From assembly GCF_003284965.1 (NCBI RefSeq), contig NZ_QMEW01000007.1:62001-126000 (forward strand): a DNA stretch of 64,000 nt. Direction: 5' to 3'. This document shows positions 53,214-61,868 of the stretch, piece after piece. Every line of letters begins with the position of its first letter. Position 1 is the stretch's first letter. A program made the translations under genes and the position numbers. Origin of the DNA: Mycolicibacterium sp. GF69. Lineage in GTDB: Bacteria; Actinomycetota; Actinomycetes; Mycobacteriales; Mycobacteriaceae. The notes under the pieces are model-generated. The model was not told the DNA's origin and made no database searches. It worked only from the letters and a program-made list of their open reading frames with translations.

Positions 53214-53874
53214 ATGGGCAAGACGTTTGAACGCACGCCCGTTCGTGTCGTTCTTTCAAACGGGGAGATTCGGTATGAAGCTCGACAAACGGTCTACCTC
53301 AACGGCAAAAGGAACGTTTCAGGCGACGGTTCAGAACTGTCGACGAGGCCGATGCATTCTTGGCCGAAATGCCTGAACCAAAACGGGTGAGCCGCTACAA
53401 GATCAGCGATGAGCAGTACTCCGAGGCGATCCGAAATTCTCGCTCAATAGCCGGTGCACTCAGGTTGTTAGGTGTCGTGCCAGAGGGCGGAAATTACCGT
53501 GTCCTTCAACGAGCGATCAAGCGACTCGATCTAGATACATCCCACTTCAGAGGGCAATCCTGGTCAAGAGGCGTGACGGTCCTAACCGCATGCGACCGAT
53601 AGAAGACTACCTGTCGAATAAGTACCCGGTTCAGTCACATCGATTACGCCAGCGACTGATCGACGAAGGCATCTTTGAGAGAAGGTGCTCCGGCTGCAAG
53701 CTCGATACCTGGATCGACCAGCCGATACCTCTGGAGTTGGACCACATAGACGGCAACCATGCCAACAACGCACTGGAAAACTTAAGACTGTTGTGCCCTA
53801 ACTGCCACTCGCTCACGCCGACCTTCAGAGGCAAGAACAAGAGGTCCGCGCCCACGCTAGACTCAGCTACCTAG
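53214..53874 (+). pseudogene. HNH endonuclease broken by two frameshifts
   Basis: Three successive frames together read as one HNH protein of about 215 residues. Frame A from ATG 53214 has MGKTFERTPVRVVLSNGEIRY and fails after YLNGK near 53306. Frame B continues with RRRFRTVDEADAFLAEMPEP and the IDEAL-like IAGALRLLGVVPEGGNYRVLQ to GQSWSRG near 53575. Frame C resumes at MRPIEDYL (53590) with CSGCKL, LELDHIDGNHANN and LLCPNCHS, the zinc-HNH core. The base composition is AT-richer than the neighbours, suggesting transfer. Sequencing error is the alternative, but two errors in one gene are unlikely. Confidence 0.78.
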
Positions 53875-53875
53875 A

Positions 53876-53951
53876 GGGGACGTAGCCTAATTGGCATCGG
53901 CGGGGCGCTTAAAACGCCTGACATTTGTGGGTTCGAGTCCCACCGTCCCCA
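53876..53951 (+). tRNA. tRNA with UAA anticodon (reads UUA Leu) and short variable loop
   Basis: The 76 bases fold as a cloverleaf: acceptor GGGGACG/CGTCCCC with A discriminator, D arm GCC/GGC with GG in the loop, anticodon stem GGGCG/CGCCT (one G-U) with loop CTTAAAA (anticodon TAA), variable loop of seven bases (GACATTT), and T arm GTGGG-TTCGAGT-CCCAC. CCA is not encoded. Leucine tRNAs normally have a long variable arm; this one has the short class I form, so identity is unsure. It directly follows the HNH remnant. Confidence 0.82.
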
Positions 53952-54134
53952 CTATCACATGGATCATCCCAAGTGCCCATGGCGCCGATTGCCGAGACCG
54001 GTTCCACGTTGCCCGCTGTCGTAGTAGCCTCCGCAGCCAGGTTGAATAGAACTCGTAGTCAAGGCTTTTCAGCGGTACAGCCTCCGCTACTTCGAACTTG
54101 TGTGCCGAACTGTGCAGATCGGTTTCGGAGTCAC

Positions 54135-54550
54135 CCCCCAATCCTGGCGCGCCAACGCGCCGCCGAGAGCTCATCAGGTGCGCCAGGCGCAGCGCTTCGG
54201 CGGTGCCCAGTTCGCGCAGCAGACCGACGGCACCGCGCACCGGCGGGAACGGCGCGAACAACGTCTCCAGCAGCGGTTCTTTGATCCGCTGCCACTGCGC
54301 GAACAGATTGCGCCAGCGGGCACCGTCACCGGGTATGCGGCGCTCGAGATCCTCTGCGGTGCGGTCGAGTTCACGCTAGACCACGGGGGCGTCGTCGTCA
54401 TCGGCCGAACGCGCGTGGCCGACGACCGCCGGGTTGCTGCTGCGCTTCAAGAACTAGTACGTCCCAGCCCGCGTCGGCTAGCATCGCCGCCGCGACCATG
54501 CCGTTGTGGCCGGCTCCGATCACCACGGCATCGGCCGTAGACACAGCCAT
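54135..54550 (-). pseudogene. Remnant of a phytoene-desaturase-like FAD oxidoreductase
   Basis: From ATG 54550 the minus strand codes AVVIGAGHNGMVAAAMLADAGW and DVLVLEAQQQPGG, the FAD-binding Rossmann start, but stops at 54398. In another frame from about 54375 to 54138 it codes RELDRTAEDLERRIPG, WRNLFAQWQRIKEPLLETLF and APFPPVRGAVGLLRELGTAE, a middle segment of the same family. The intervening and C-terminal parts (several hundred residues) are missing. This is a decayed gene with an internal deletion and a 3' truncation. Confidence 0.8.
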
Positions 54551-54605
54551 GGTGGCGGGCTACCCGACGCACCTTCTGTCAAATGCGGATGCCCGGATAA
54601 CGAGG

Positions 54606-55934
54606 TCAGTCGTCGTCTTCATCCTGACCGTCGGGACACTCGCCGTCGTCGCCATCTGCGTTGTCGTCTGGGACGAGGTAGCGCTGTGGGTGGTGGTAGT
54701 TGTTGACGCGTGCTTGGCCGGTGTCCAGTTGGGTCGGGGGTATCCATTCGGTGCGACCGTCCTTGCGTTTCCGGGTGCGCCAGCCGCCGGGTTTGACCCG
54801 ACGATTGTCGGGCCCGCACGCCAACGTCAGATCGGTGATGTCGGTCTTACCGTCGGCGGCCCAATCGGCCTCGGCGTGATGCACCTGGCAGTAATACGCC
54901 GGGGCGGTACACCCGGGCCGGGTGCATCCGCGTTCTTTGGCATACAACAGCAGCCGCTGGGCTTTGGACGCAAACCGTTTGGCCCGGCCCAGATACAACG
55001 GCTCTTCGGTGTGCTGATCGAAGATCGCCAAATAGTGATGCGCCGCGCCTGCTTGGCGGATCACCTCGCTCATCGGCACCAACGTGCCCCCGCCGGTGAC
55101 GGCATGGCCGGTGCCCGATTCCAATTCCTGCAAGCTGGTGGTGATGACCATGGTTGCCGGCAACCCGTTATGGCTACCCAGCTCTCCTGAAGCCAACAGC
55201 GCCCGGCACATCGCGGCCAAGGCATCATGGTTGCGCTGCCCGCTCGTGCGCCGATCCGACTGCGCTGCTTCCGTTGTGGGCTCACCGTCGACGCAGGGAT
55301 TCTCGTCATCGGGATTGCATTTACCCGGCGCGGCCCAGACGGCCAGCACCGCCTCCAACGCCGCGCGGGTGGCCGGATCGAGTTGGGCGCGCAGCTCACT
55401 CATCCCATCGGCCTGCTGGCGTCCCAACCGCAACCAGCGTTTCTGCGCGCGCATTTCATCGGAAAAATCTCCATCGGGATTGAGCAATGCGCTCAATCGA
55501 TCGCGGATCACCCTCAACTCCTCGGGGGTGTGCTTGCCGGCCAACTCGGCCAACTGGGCTTCAGCGGCCTCGCGCACGTCATAGGTCACCGCAGCAGGCA
55601 ACGTGTCGAAGAACTTGCTGATGATGCGCACATGCTCGGGCCCGATCAGGCCGCGCTGCACCGCCGCGGCCGTGTGCGTCAACACCGGATCCAACTTCTC
55701 GCCGGTCATCGCCCGGCGCGGCGCCAACTCGCGCGCCTGCGCCACCCGCCGACCGGCCTCGGCTTTGGAAATCCGCAACAACACCGCCAATGCCCCCGCG
55801 GTGCTGTGCTCGCTCAACTCCGCCACCGGCGCCCGATCCAGCTGCGCGACCAACCGATGCCCCACCACCGCTGACGAACGCACGAAGCTCTCCCACTGCG
55901 CCGCCAACGCCAACTGCTCCGAAGTACTCAACAT
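54606..55934 (-). CDS. 13E12-family protein (DUF222 with C-terminal HNH)
   Basis: A 442-residue protein: DUF222 region (about 1-310, VGHRLVAQLDRAP, LLRISKAEAGRRVAQARELAPR, LDPATRAALEAVLAVWAAPG) and HNH motif near 345-385 (CTRPGCTAPAYYCQVHHAEAD, LTLACGPDNRRV), with an acidic C-terminal tail. These 13E12 repeat proteins are multicopy in mycobacteria and thought to be mobile. Family members often start with a further 25-40 residues. Here an in-frame TAG (about 55946) cuts off such a leader, so the gene may be 5'-trimmed. Confidence 0.88.
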   Translation of the reverse strand: MLSTSEQLALAAQWESFVRSSAVVGHRLVAQLDRAPVAELSEHSTAGALAVLLRISKAEAGRRVAQARELAPRRAMTGEKLDPVLTHTAAAVQRGLIGPEHVRIISKFFDTLPAAVTYDVREAAEAQLAELAGKHTPEELRVIRDRLSALLNPDGDFSDEMRAQKRWLRLGRQQADGMSELRAQLDPATRAALEAVLAVWAAPGKCNPDDENPCVDGEPTTEAAQSDRRTSGQRNHDALAAMCRALLASGELGSHNGLPATMVITTSLQELESGTGHAVTGGGTLVPMSEVIRQAGAAHHYLAIFDQHTEEPLYLGRAKRFASKAQRLLLYAKERGCTRPGCTAPAYYCQVHHAEADWAADGKTDITDLTLACGPDNRRVKPGGWRTRKRKDGRTEWIPPTQLDTGQARVNNYHHPQRYLVPDDNADGDDGECPDGQDEDDD

Positions 55935-56167
55935 CTCGAACGACTAAGCGGCCAGCGCGGCGGCGTGTCCAGCCATCCCCGCAACCACTTCGCTCATACG
56001 TTCGAATGACACGTCTCGACAGTAAACTCTGCCCCCGACAACCTAAGCCCCATCTGTGACCGCTGAAACCAAAGAGACACAAGTGATTAGCGGTACGCCA
56101 GTGGCCCGAGCGAGACGCAATATCACCGAGTTTGGGACTCACAGCATCGAGCGTGAATGATGTATGC

Positions 56168-58672
56168 ATGGGAATCCTCGGACGCAAAACCGGCGACCTG
56201 CGGGTTTACCTCGGCGCCGCACCGGGCGTCGGCAAGACCTACTCGATGCTCGCCGAGGCGCACAGGCGCCTGGAGCGCGGAACCGATGTGGTCGTCGCCG
56301 TGGTCGACACCCACGGTCGCCGCAAGGTCGGCCAGCAGCTCACGGGCATCGAGACGGTACCTCCCCGCATCACAGAGCATCGCGGCATCCGTCATCAGGA
56401 GATCGACGTATCCGCGATTCTGCAGCGCCGGCCCAAGGTCGTGCTCGTCGACGACTTCGCCCACACCAACGTCCCGGGCAGCAAGAACACCAAACGCTGG
56501 CAAGACGTGGAGGAACTGCTCAACGCGGGGATCACCGTGATCACCACGGTCAACGTCCAGAACCTGGAGAGCGTCTCGGATCTGGCCGGCCAGATCACCG
56601 GCCTCGAGGAGCCGGAGCGGATCCCCGACGAGGTCGTGCGCGCCGCCGACCAGATCGAACTTGTCGATATAACGCCGGAAGCGTTGCGGCGCAGGCTCGC
56701 TCACGGCAACGTGTATCCATCGGAGCGGGTCGATGCCGCGTTGTCGAATTACTTCCGGCCGGAGAATCTCACCGCACTGCGGCAGTTGGCCCTGCTGTGG
56801 CTGGCCGACCAGGTCGACGCCGCACTGGCCAAGTATCGGTCCGACAAGAAGATCAGCGAGCGGTGGGAGGCCCGCGAACGGGTTGTCGTCGGAGTGACCG
56901 GCGGTCCCGAGTCCGAGATCCTGGTGCGACGGGCGTCGCGGATCGCCTCCCGCTGGGGGGCCGACCTCAAGGTCGTGCACGTCGTCGACGGTGACGGCCT
57001 CACCGCGATCTCGGCCCAGCAGAAAAGGGCACTGCGCGATCTGGCGGCCAGTCTGGGCGCGACCATGCACAGCGTCGTCGGCGACGACGTCGCCTCATCG
57101 CTGATCGCCTATGCGCACGACGTCAACGCAACCCAACTGGTCGTCGGCACCTCGCGGCGCTCGCGGCTGTCGCGCATCTTCGCCAAGGGCATCAGCGAAG
57201 CCGTCGTGGAGAAGTCGGGCGGCCTGGACGTCCATATGGTCAGCCACGACCAGTCTGCCACCGGCATTTCCTGGTCCGGGCTCTCGCCCCGCCAGCGCCG
57301 CATCACGTCATGGCTTGCGGCCGTTGCGATTCCGTTCGCGATCTTCGCGCTGACAATGCTGCTGCCGGAGCGGCTCCTCGGAGTCGACGGCCAGGGCGTT
57401 CTGTTCTTCGCCGGGGTGCTCGGCACCGCCGTGCTCGGCGGGTTCGCACCGGCCCTGTTGGCCGCCGCGCTGTCCGCAGCCCTGATCACGTACTTCCTGG
57501 TCGCTCCGCAGAACACGTTCTCTATCCACGACACCGGCAGCACCGTGCCGACGCTGGTGCTGCTGATCCTGGCCGTCGCGGTGGCCGCGCTCGTCGACCG
57601 CGCGGCTGGACGGCTCCGCGAAGCGCGCCGCGCCAACCAGGAAGCCGAACTGCTGGCCCTGTTCGCCGACGGCGTGCTGGGTGACGGCGACCTCGACACC
57701 CTGCTGGAGCGGGTCCGCGAAACGTATTCCCAACACGCCGTGAGCCTGGTCCGAAGCCAGACCGGCGAAGTGCTGGCCCAGGTCGGGACCGATCCCTGCG
57801 CCGAGGTCGACGACGCCGACACACCGGTCGAGATCGGCGACGACGAGTACTGGATGCTGCTGGCCGGCCCGGCGTTGACCGCCCGCGACCGGCGCGTCCT
57901 CAACGCCGTCGGCAAGCAAGCGGTTAACCTTGCCCGGCAACGCGAACTCGCCGAGGCCAGCACGGCCGAAGCCGTCGGTCAGGCCGACAAGCTGCGGCAC
58001 GCCCTGCTGACGGCGGTCACCCAGGATCTGAGGTTCCCGCTGACGGCCGCCAAGGCAGCGATGTCGCGGATGCGCAACAGCGACATCGACTTCTCCGCCG
58101 AGGACACGGCTGGGCTGCTGTCCACGGCCGAGGAGTCGGTCGATCAGCTGACCGCGCTGGTGGCCAACCTGCTCGACTCGGCGCGGCTGGCAGCCGGTGC
58201 GGTCCGGCCCGAACAGGGCCGTGTCGAACTGGAACATGTCGTGCAACGGGCGTTGCTCGGAATGCGCGCCGACACCGACGAGTTGACCAGACCGGGCAAC
58301 GAGCGGGTCAAGGTGGCGGTCGACGGCGCTGCGGTACTGGCCGACAACGAACTGCTCGAACGCGTAGTGGCCAACCTGATCGACAACAGCCTGCGCTACG
58401 CCGAGGGCAGCCTGGTACGGGTGACCGCCGGTCGGGTGGGCGACCGGGTGCTCATCGCCGTCGTCGACGAGGGCCCCGGCATCCCGCGAGGCAGCGAACA
58501 GCAGGCGTTCGCCCCGTTCCAGCGGCTCGGCGACGACGACACGATCGGCATCGGCCTCGGCCTCTCGGTCGCCTCGGGTTTCGTCGAGGCGATGGGCGGC
58601 ACGATCTCGGCCTCCGACACCCCGGGCGGTGGATTGACCGTCGAAGTCGACCTACCCGCCGCACCGGATTAG
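56168..58672 (+). CDS. kdpD: KdpD homologue lacking the phospho-acceptor histidine
   Basis: 834 residues: KdpD N-terminal domain with Walker A GAAPGVGKTY (about 16-25) and LVDDFAHTNVPGSKN, a universal-stress domain (about 235-360), four membrane helices (DUF4118, about 385-485), a GAF-like region, and a histidine-kinase core. The ATPase boxes are intact (VVANLIDNSLRYA; DEGPGIP; GIGLGLSVASGFVE), but the H-box reads LLTAVTQDLRFPL, with CAG (Gln 619) at 58022-58024 where KdpD has His in SHDLRTPL. No kdpE or kdpFABC is nearby. It overlaps the convergent hydrolase gene by four bases. A start at 56132 is open but has no support. Confidence 0.9.
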   Translation: MGILGRKTGDLRVYLGAAPGVGKTYSMLAEAHRRLERGTDVVVAVVDTHGRRKVGQQLTGIETVPPRITEHRGIRHQEIDVSAILQRRPKVVLVDDFAHTNVPGSKNTKRWQDVEELLNAGITVITTVNVQNLESVSDLAGQITGLEEPERIPDEVVRAADQIELVDITPEALRRRLAHGNVYPSERVDAALSNYFRPENLTALRQLALLWLADQVDAALAKYRSDKKISERWEARERVVVGVTGGPESEILVRRASRIASRWGADLKVVHVVDGDGLTAISAQQKRALRDLAASLGATMHSVVGDDVASSLIAYAHDVNATQLVVGTSRRSRLSRIFAKGISEAVVEKSGGLDVHMVSHDQSATGISWSGLSPRQRRITSWLAAVAIPFAIFALTMLLPERLLGVDGQGVLFFAGVLGTAVLGGFAPALLAAALSAALITYFLVAPQNTFSIHDTGSTVPTLVLLILAVAVAALVDRAAGRLREARRANQEAELLALFADGVLGDGDLDTLLERVRETYSQHAVSLVRSQTGEVLAQVGTDPCAEVDDADTPVEIGDDEYWMLLAGPALTARDRRVLNAVGKQAVNLARQRELAEASTAEAVGQADKLRHALLTAVTQDLRFPLTAAKAAMSRMRNSDIDFSAEDTAGLLSTAEESVDQLTALVANLLDSARLAAGAVRPEQGRVELEHVVQRALLGMRADTDELTRPGNERVKVAVDGAAVLADNELLERVVANLIDNSLRYAEGSLVRVTAGRVGDRVLIAVVDEGPGIPRGSEQQAFAPFQRLGDDDTIGIGLGLSVASGFVEAMGGTISASDTPGGGLTVEVDLPAAPD

Positions 58673-59535
58673 TCAGCGGCGGCGGTCTCCTCGGCCAAGG
58701 CGATCAGCCCCGCGCGCACCAGGTCGGGTCGCTCGTCGATGACGAAGTGGCTCGCATCGACCAGATCGAGCCGGTAGTCGTCCGCGTCGGCCGTCTCCTC
58801 CGCCGCGAACGACGGATGCACGGCGGTGTCGCCGACGCCGAACAGGCAGCGGATCGGTACCGTGGCGCGCGGCGGAGCAGGTCCGCGGGCGGCGGCGGGC
58901 AGTTCGCGCAGCAGGAAACTTCGATACGTGTCCCGGGCGGTGCGCGCGACCACCGGGTCACGGAAACGGTCGACGTAGACCCGTGCGGTTTCGGGGTCCA
59001 CCTCGGACGCGGCCCTGAACACCCGTGCCACGAAGTCCGTGTGTCGCTGCACCGGCACGCCGAAAGTGGCCAACGGCAGCTGGTACCAGAACCGCCACAG
59101 CTGTGGTACGACGACGCGCGGGCCCACCCACGGATGCGCCATGTTCATCGCCAGGTAGCCGTCGAAGCGCTGCGGCGCCGTCAGCACCATGCGATAACCG
59201 ACGTACGCGCCCCAGTCGTGACCCACCAGCAGCACTCGATCCAGACCGAGCGCGTCGAGCAGCGCGCACACGTCCGCGGCTACGTCGTCCTTCACCCACT
59301 TGTGCGGCGCGGGTCCCGACCAGCCGTAGCCGGGCAGGTCCGGCGCGATGACGCGCAATCCGGGGGGCGGGTCGGACAACAGATCCCGGTACACCCAATG
59401 GTGTTGCGGCCAACCGTGAAGCGCGACGACGGGACGTCCGTCGGCCGGCCCGGCCTCGGTGACGTGGAAGCGCACACCCCGCGCGTCGAGGTGGTATCGC
59501 CGCACACCGTCGATGGGCGGGGGCGCAGAAGCCAT
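58669..59535 (-). CDS. Alpha/beta hydrolase (epoxide hydrolase/haloalkane dehalogenase-like)
   Basis: A 288-residue hydrolase: HGWPQHHWVYRDL (oxyanion HGWP), the nucleophile elbow VGHDWGAYVGYR (Asp in GHDWG), and a C-terminal catalytic His in VDASHFVIDERP. An Asp nucleophile with HGWP suits epoxide hydrolases or dehalogenases. The ATG at 59535 was chosen as the usual start; a longer frame reaches 59646 but would overlap the divergent CoA ligase gene. Convergent with kdpD. Confidence 0.9.
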   Translation of the reverse strand: MASAPPPIDGVRRYHLDARGVRFHVTEAGPADGRPVVALHGWPQHHWVYRDLLSDPPPGLRVIAPDLPGYGWSGPAPHKWVKDDVAADVCALLDALGLDRVLLVGHDWGAYVGYRMVLTAPQRFDGYLAMNMAHPWVGPRVVVPQLWRFWYQLPLATFGVPVQRHTDFVARVFRAASEVDPETARVYVDRFRDPVVARTARDTYRSFLLRELPAAARGPAPPRATVPIRCLFGVGDTAVHPSFAAEETADADDYRLDLVDASHFVIDERPDLVRAGLIALAEETAAAD

Positions 59536-59576
59536 AACCGGACTATAGAGAAGACCTTTCGCGCTACCGTGCCGGT

Positions 59577-61445
59577 ATGGCCGGATACCGGGCGCTGTTC
59601 GACGCCAGCATCGCTGATCCCGAGGTATTCTGGGCCGACGCCGCACGCGCGGTCACGTGGACCCGGGAACCGCAGCAGATCCTCGACGACTCCAACCCGC
59701 CCTTCTACCGCTGGTTCGCCGACGGTGAGATGAACACCTGCGCCAACGCGCTCGACCGTCACGTCGACGACGGCCGCGCCGACCAGACCGCGCTGATCTA
59801 CGACTCGCCGGTCACCGGATCGAAGCGGACCTACACCTACCGCGAATTGCGGGATGCGACAGCCAAATTCGCCGGTGGACTGCGCGCCCTCGGGGTAGGC
59901 AAGGGCGACCGCGTGGTGATCTACATGCCGATGATCCCCGAGGCGGTGATCGCCATGCTCGCGTGTGCCCGGCTGGGGGCGATCCACTCGGTGGTGTTCG
60001 GCGGGTTCGCCGCACACGAACTCGCGGTGCGCATCGACGACGCGCAGCCCACGGTGGTCGTGTCCGCGTCGTGCGGCATCGAACCGACCCGGACCGTCGA
60101 CTACAAACCGATGCTCGATGCGGCGCTGGAAATGGCCGAGCACCCGCCACGCAACTGCGTCATCGTGCAACGCGAAACGCGGCGCTGCGAGTTGACGGCC
60201 GGCCGCGACCTCGGCTGGACGGATGTGATCGCCGCGGCACCCGTCGACCCGGTGCCCGTCGCGGCAACCGATCCGCTGTACGTGCTGTACACGTCCGGGA
60301 CCACGGGCAAGCCCAAGGGCATCGTCCGGGACAACGGCGGGCACGCCGTCGCGCTGCTGTGGAGCATGAGCAACATCTACGACATCGCCCCCGGCGACGT
60401 GTTCTGGACCGCCTCCGACGTCGGCTGGGTGGTCGGCCACTCGTACATCGTGTACGGCCCGCTGCTGCTGGGCGCCACGACGGTGCTCTACGAGGGCAAG
60501 CCGGTCGGCACACCGGATGCCGGCGCGTTCTGGCGGGTCGCGTCCGAGCACGGGGCCAAGGCGCTGTTCACCGCGCCGACCGCCGTGCGCGCGATTCGCA
60601 AGGAGGATCCCGAAGGCTCGTATATCGGGCGCTATGACCTGTCGAAGATGAAGTATTTGTTCCAGGCCGGCGAACGACTCGATCCCGACACCTACCAGTG
60701 GGCCTCGCAGCGGCTCGGCATCCCGATCGTCGACCACTGGTGGCAGACGGAGACGGGCTGGGCGATCGCCGCCAACCCGATGGGCCTCGACCCTCTGCCC
60801 ATCAAGCCCGGTTCGCCGACCGTTCCGATGCCCGGCTACGACGTGCGGATTCTGAATGTCGACGGTTCGCCGTGCGCTGCCGGCGAAGACGGCGACATCT
60901 GCCTCCGGCTGCCCCTTCCACCGGGGACCCTGCCGACGCTGTGGGGTGACGACGCCCGCTACGAAACCTCGTACCTGCGTGAGCACCCGGGCTATTACCT
61001 CACCGGCGACGGCGGTCACCTCGACGAGGACGGCTACCTGTTCGTGATGGGCCGCATCGACGACGTCATCAACGTGGCGGGGCACCGGTTGTCGACGGGA
61101 GCGATCGAGGCTGTACTAGCGACCCACCCGGCGGTCGCCGAGTGTGCGGTCATCGGCGTCAGCGATGAGATCAAGGGGCAGGTGCCGCGTGGCTTCGTCG
61201 TGCTCCAGCAGGGCGCCGGGGCCGAGAACCTGGCCAAGGAACTCATCGCGTTGGTGCGCGAGAACATCGGAGCCGTAGCGTGTTTCAAGATCGTCGACGT
61301 CGTGCCCGCGCTGCCCAAGACCAGATCCGGCAAGATCCTGCGCAAGACGATGCGGGGCATCGCCCACGGCAGGGACGAGCCGGTGCCGTCGACGATCGAA
61401 AATCCCGGTGTGCTCGACGCGCTGAAACCGATCCTGAAGAGCTGA
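59577..61445 (+). CDS. Propionyl-CoA synthetase-like AMP-forming ligase (AcsS3/PrpE group)
   Basis: A 622-residue ligase of the acetyl/propionyl-CoA synthetase group. The N-terminal acetyl-CoA synthetase domain (YRALFDASIADPEVFWADAARAVTW), the P-loop LYTSGTTGKPKGI, the WWQTETGWAIAANP motif, VAGHRLSTGAIE and the C-terminal KTRSGKILRKTMR with the acetylatable Lys are intact. YRALFDASIADPEVFW at the start fits PrpE better than Acs. It would activate propionate or other short acids. ATG 59577, divergent from the hydrolase. Confidence 0.92.
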   Translation: MAGYRALFDASIADPEVFWADAARAVTWTREPQQILDDSNPPFYRWFADGEMNTCANALDRHVDDGRADQTALIYDSPVTGSKRTYTYRELRDATAKFAGGLRALGVGKGDRVVIYMPMIPEAVIAMLACARLGAIHSVVFGGFAAHELAVRIDDAQPTVVVSASCGIEPTRTVDYKPMLDAALEMAEHPPRNCVIVQRETRRCELTAGRDLGWTDVIAAAPVDPVPVAATDPLYVLYTSGTTGKPKGIVRDNGGHAVALLWSMSNIYDIAPGDVFWTASDVGWVVGHSYIVYGPLLLGATTVLYEGKPVGTPDAGAFWRVASEHGAKALFTAPTAVRAIRKEDPEGSYIGRYDLSKMKYLFQAGERLDPDTYQWASQRLGIPIVDHWWQTETGWAIAANPMGLDPLPIKPGSPTVPMPGYDVRILNVDGSPCAAGEDGDICLRLPLPPGTLPTLWGDDARYETSYLREHPGYYLTGDGGHLDEDGYLFVMGRIDDVINVAGHRLSTGAIEAVLATHPAVAECAVIGVSDEIKGQVPRGFVVLQQGAGAENLAKELIALVRENIGAVACFKIVDVVPALPKTRSGKILRKTMRGIAHGRDEPVPSTIENPGVLDALKPILKS

Positions 61446-61538
61446 GCCAACCCGGCCACCGGCGGATCGGCATATATTCGTTGTTGCGTCCGTGATTTGG
61501 TCGACGTGCGGGCGTCACAACAAAGGAGTTGATCTGCG

Positions 61539-61655
61539 ATGAACACATCTCCTGGGCCTGCGATCAGGGCCAAGACCGGCTGTAACTGCCACTGCCACAA
61601 GTGCGATCAAGGTCATCACTGCGGAAATCCGCCCAACTGCTACATCAGGAAGTAA
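61539..61655 (+). CDS. 38-residue Cys/His-rich peptide (candidate metal-binding)
   Basis: A short gene below common length cut-offs. ATG at 61539 preceded by AAAGGAG at 61522-61528 (ten-base spacing). The core is CNCHCHKCDQGHHC followed by GNPPNC: six Cys (15, 17, 19, 22, 28, 34) and four His in 20 residues. The C-x-C-x-C-x-x-C pattern is like metallothioneins, but it does not match the MymT pattern. It lies between the propionyl-CoA synthetase-like gene and a DUF4383 gene, upstream of narK and narG. A hairpin follows. Function inferred only from composition. Confidence 0.72.
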   Translation: MNTSPGPAIRAKTGCNCHCHKCDQGHHCGNPPNCYIRK

Positions 61656-61679
61656 TCCGCGACGTCTGCGTTTTCGTCG

Positions 61680-61717
61680 CCTTTCCTCGGGTAGTTCTGC
61701 GCTCACCCGAGGAAAGG
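61680..61717. terminator. Perfect 13-bp inverted repeat after the Cys-rich peptide gene
   Basis: Arms cctttcctcgggt (61680-61692) and acccgaggaaagg (61705-61717) with a 12-base loop, 24 bases after the stop codon. Probable terminator; no T run follows on the plus strand. Confidence 0.6.
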
Positions 61718-61868
61718 AACAACGGTCAACCACCGGGACAGACGGCGGCAACCCGCGGCTGGGCCGGAGCACCCGCTAGCGCCGACTCCGCCGCCCCGTC
61801 CGGTTAACGACTGCGCGGGCGGGGTATCACCTGCATGTCCGTCAATAATGTTGCCGACGGAGGCGAGG

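Noticed and set aside
53887..54261. Open frame antisense to the tRNA containing VGLEPT
   Set aside because: The VGLEPT string is the well-known false translation of the tRNA T arm; only the part above about 54138 has real homology, as an oxidoreductase fragment.
56132..56167. Upstream start for the KdpD homologue
   Set aside because: The added residues have no similarity to KdpD N-termini, which start just before the Walker A motif as from ATG 56168.
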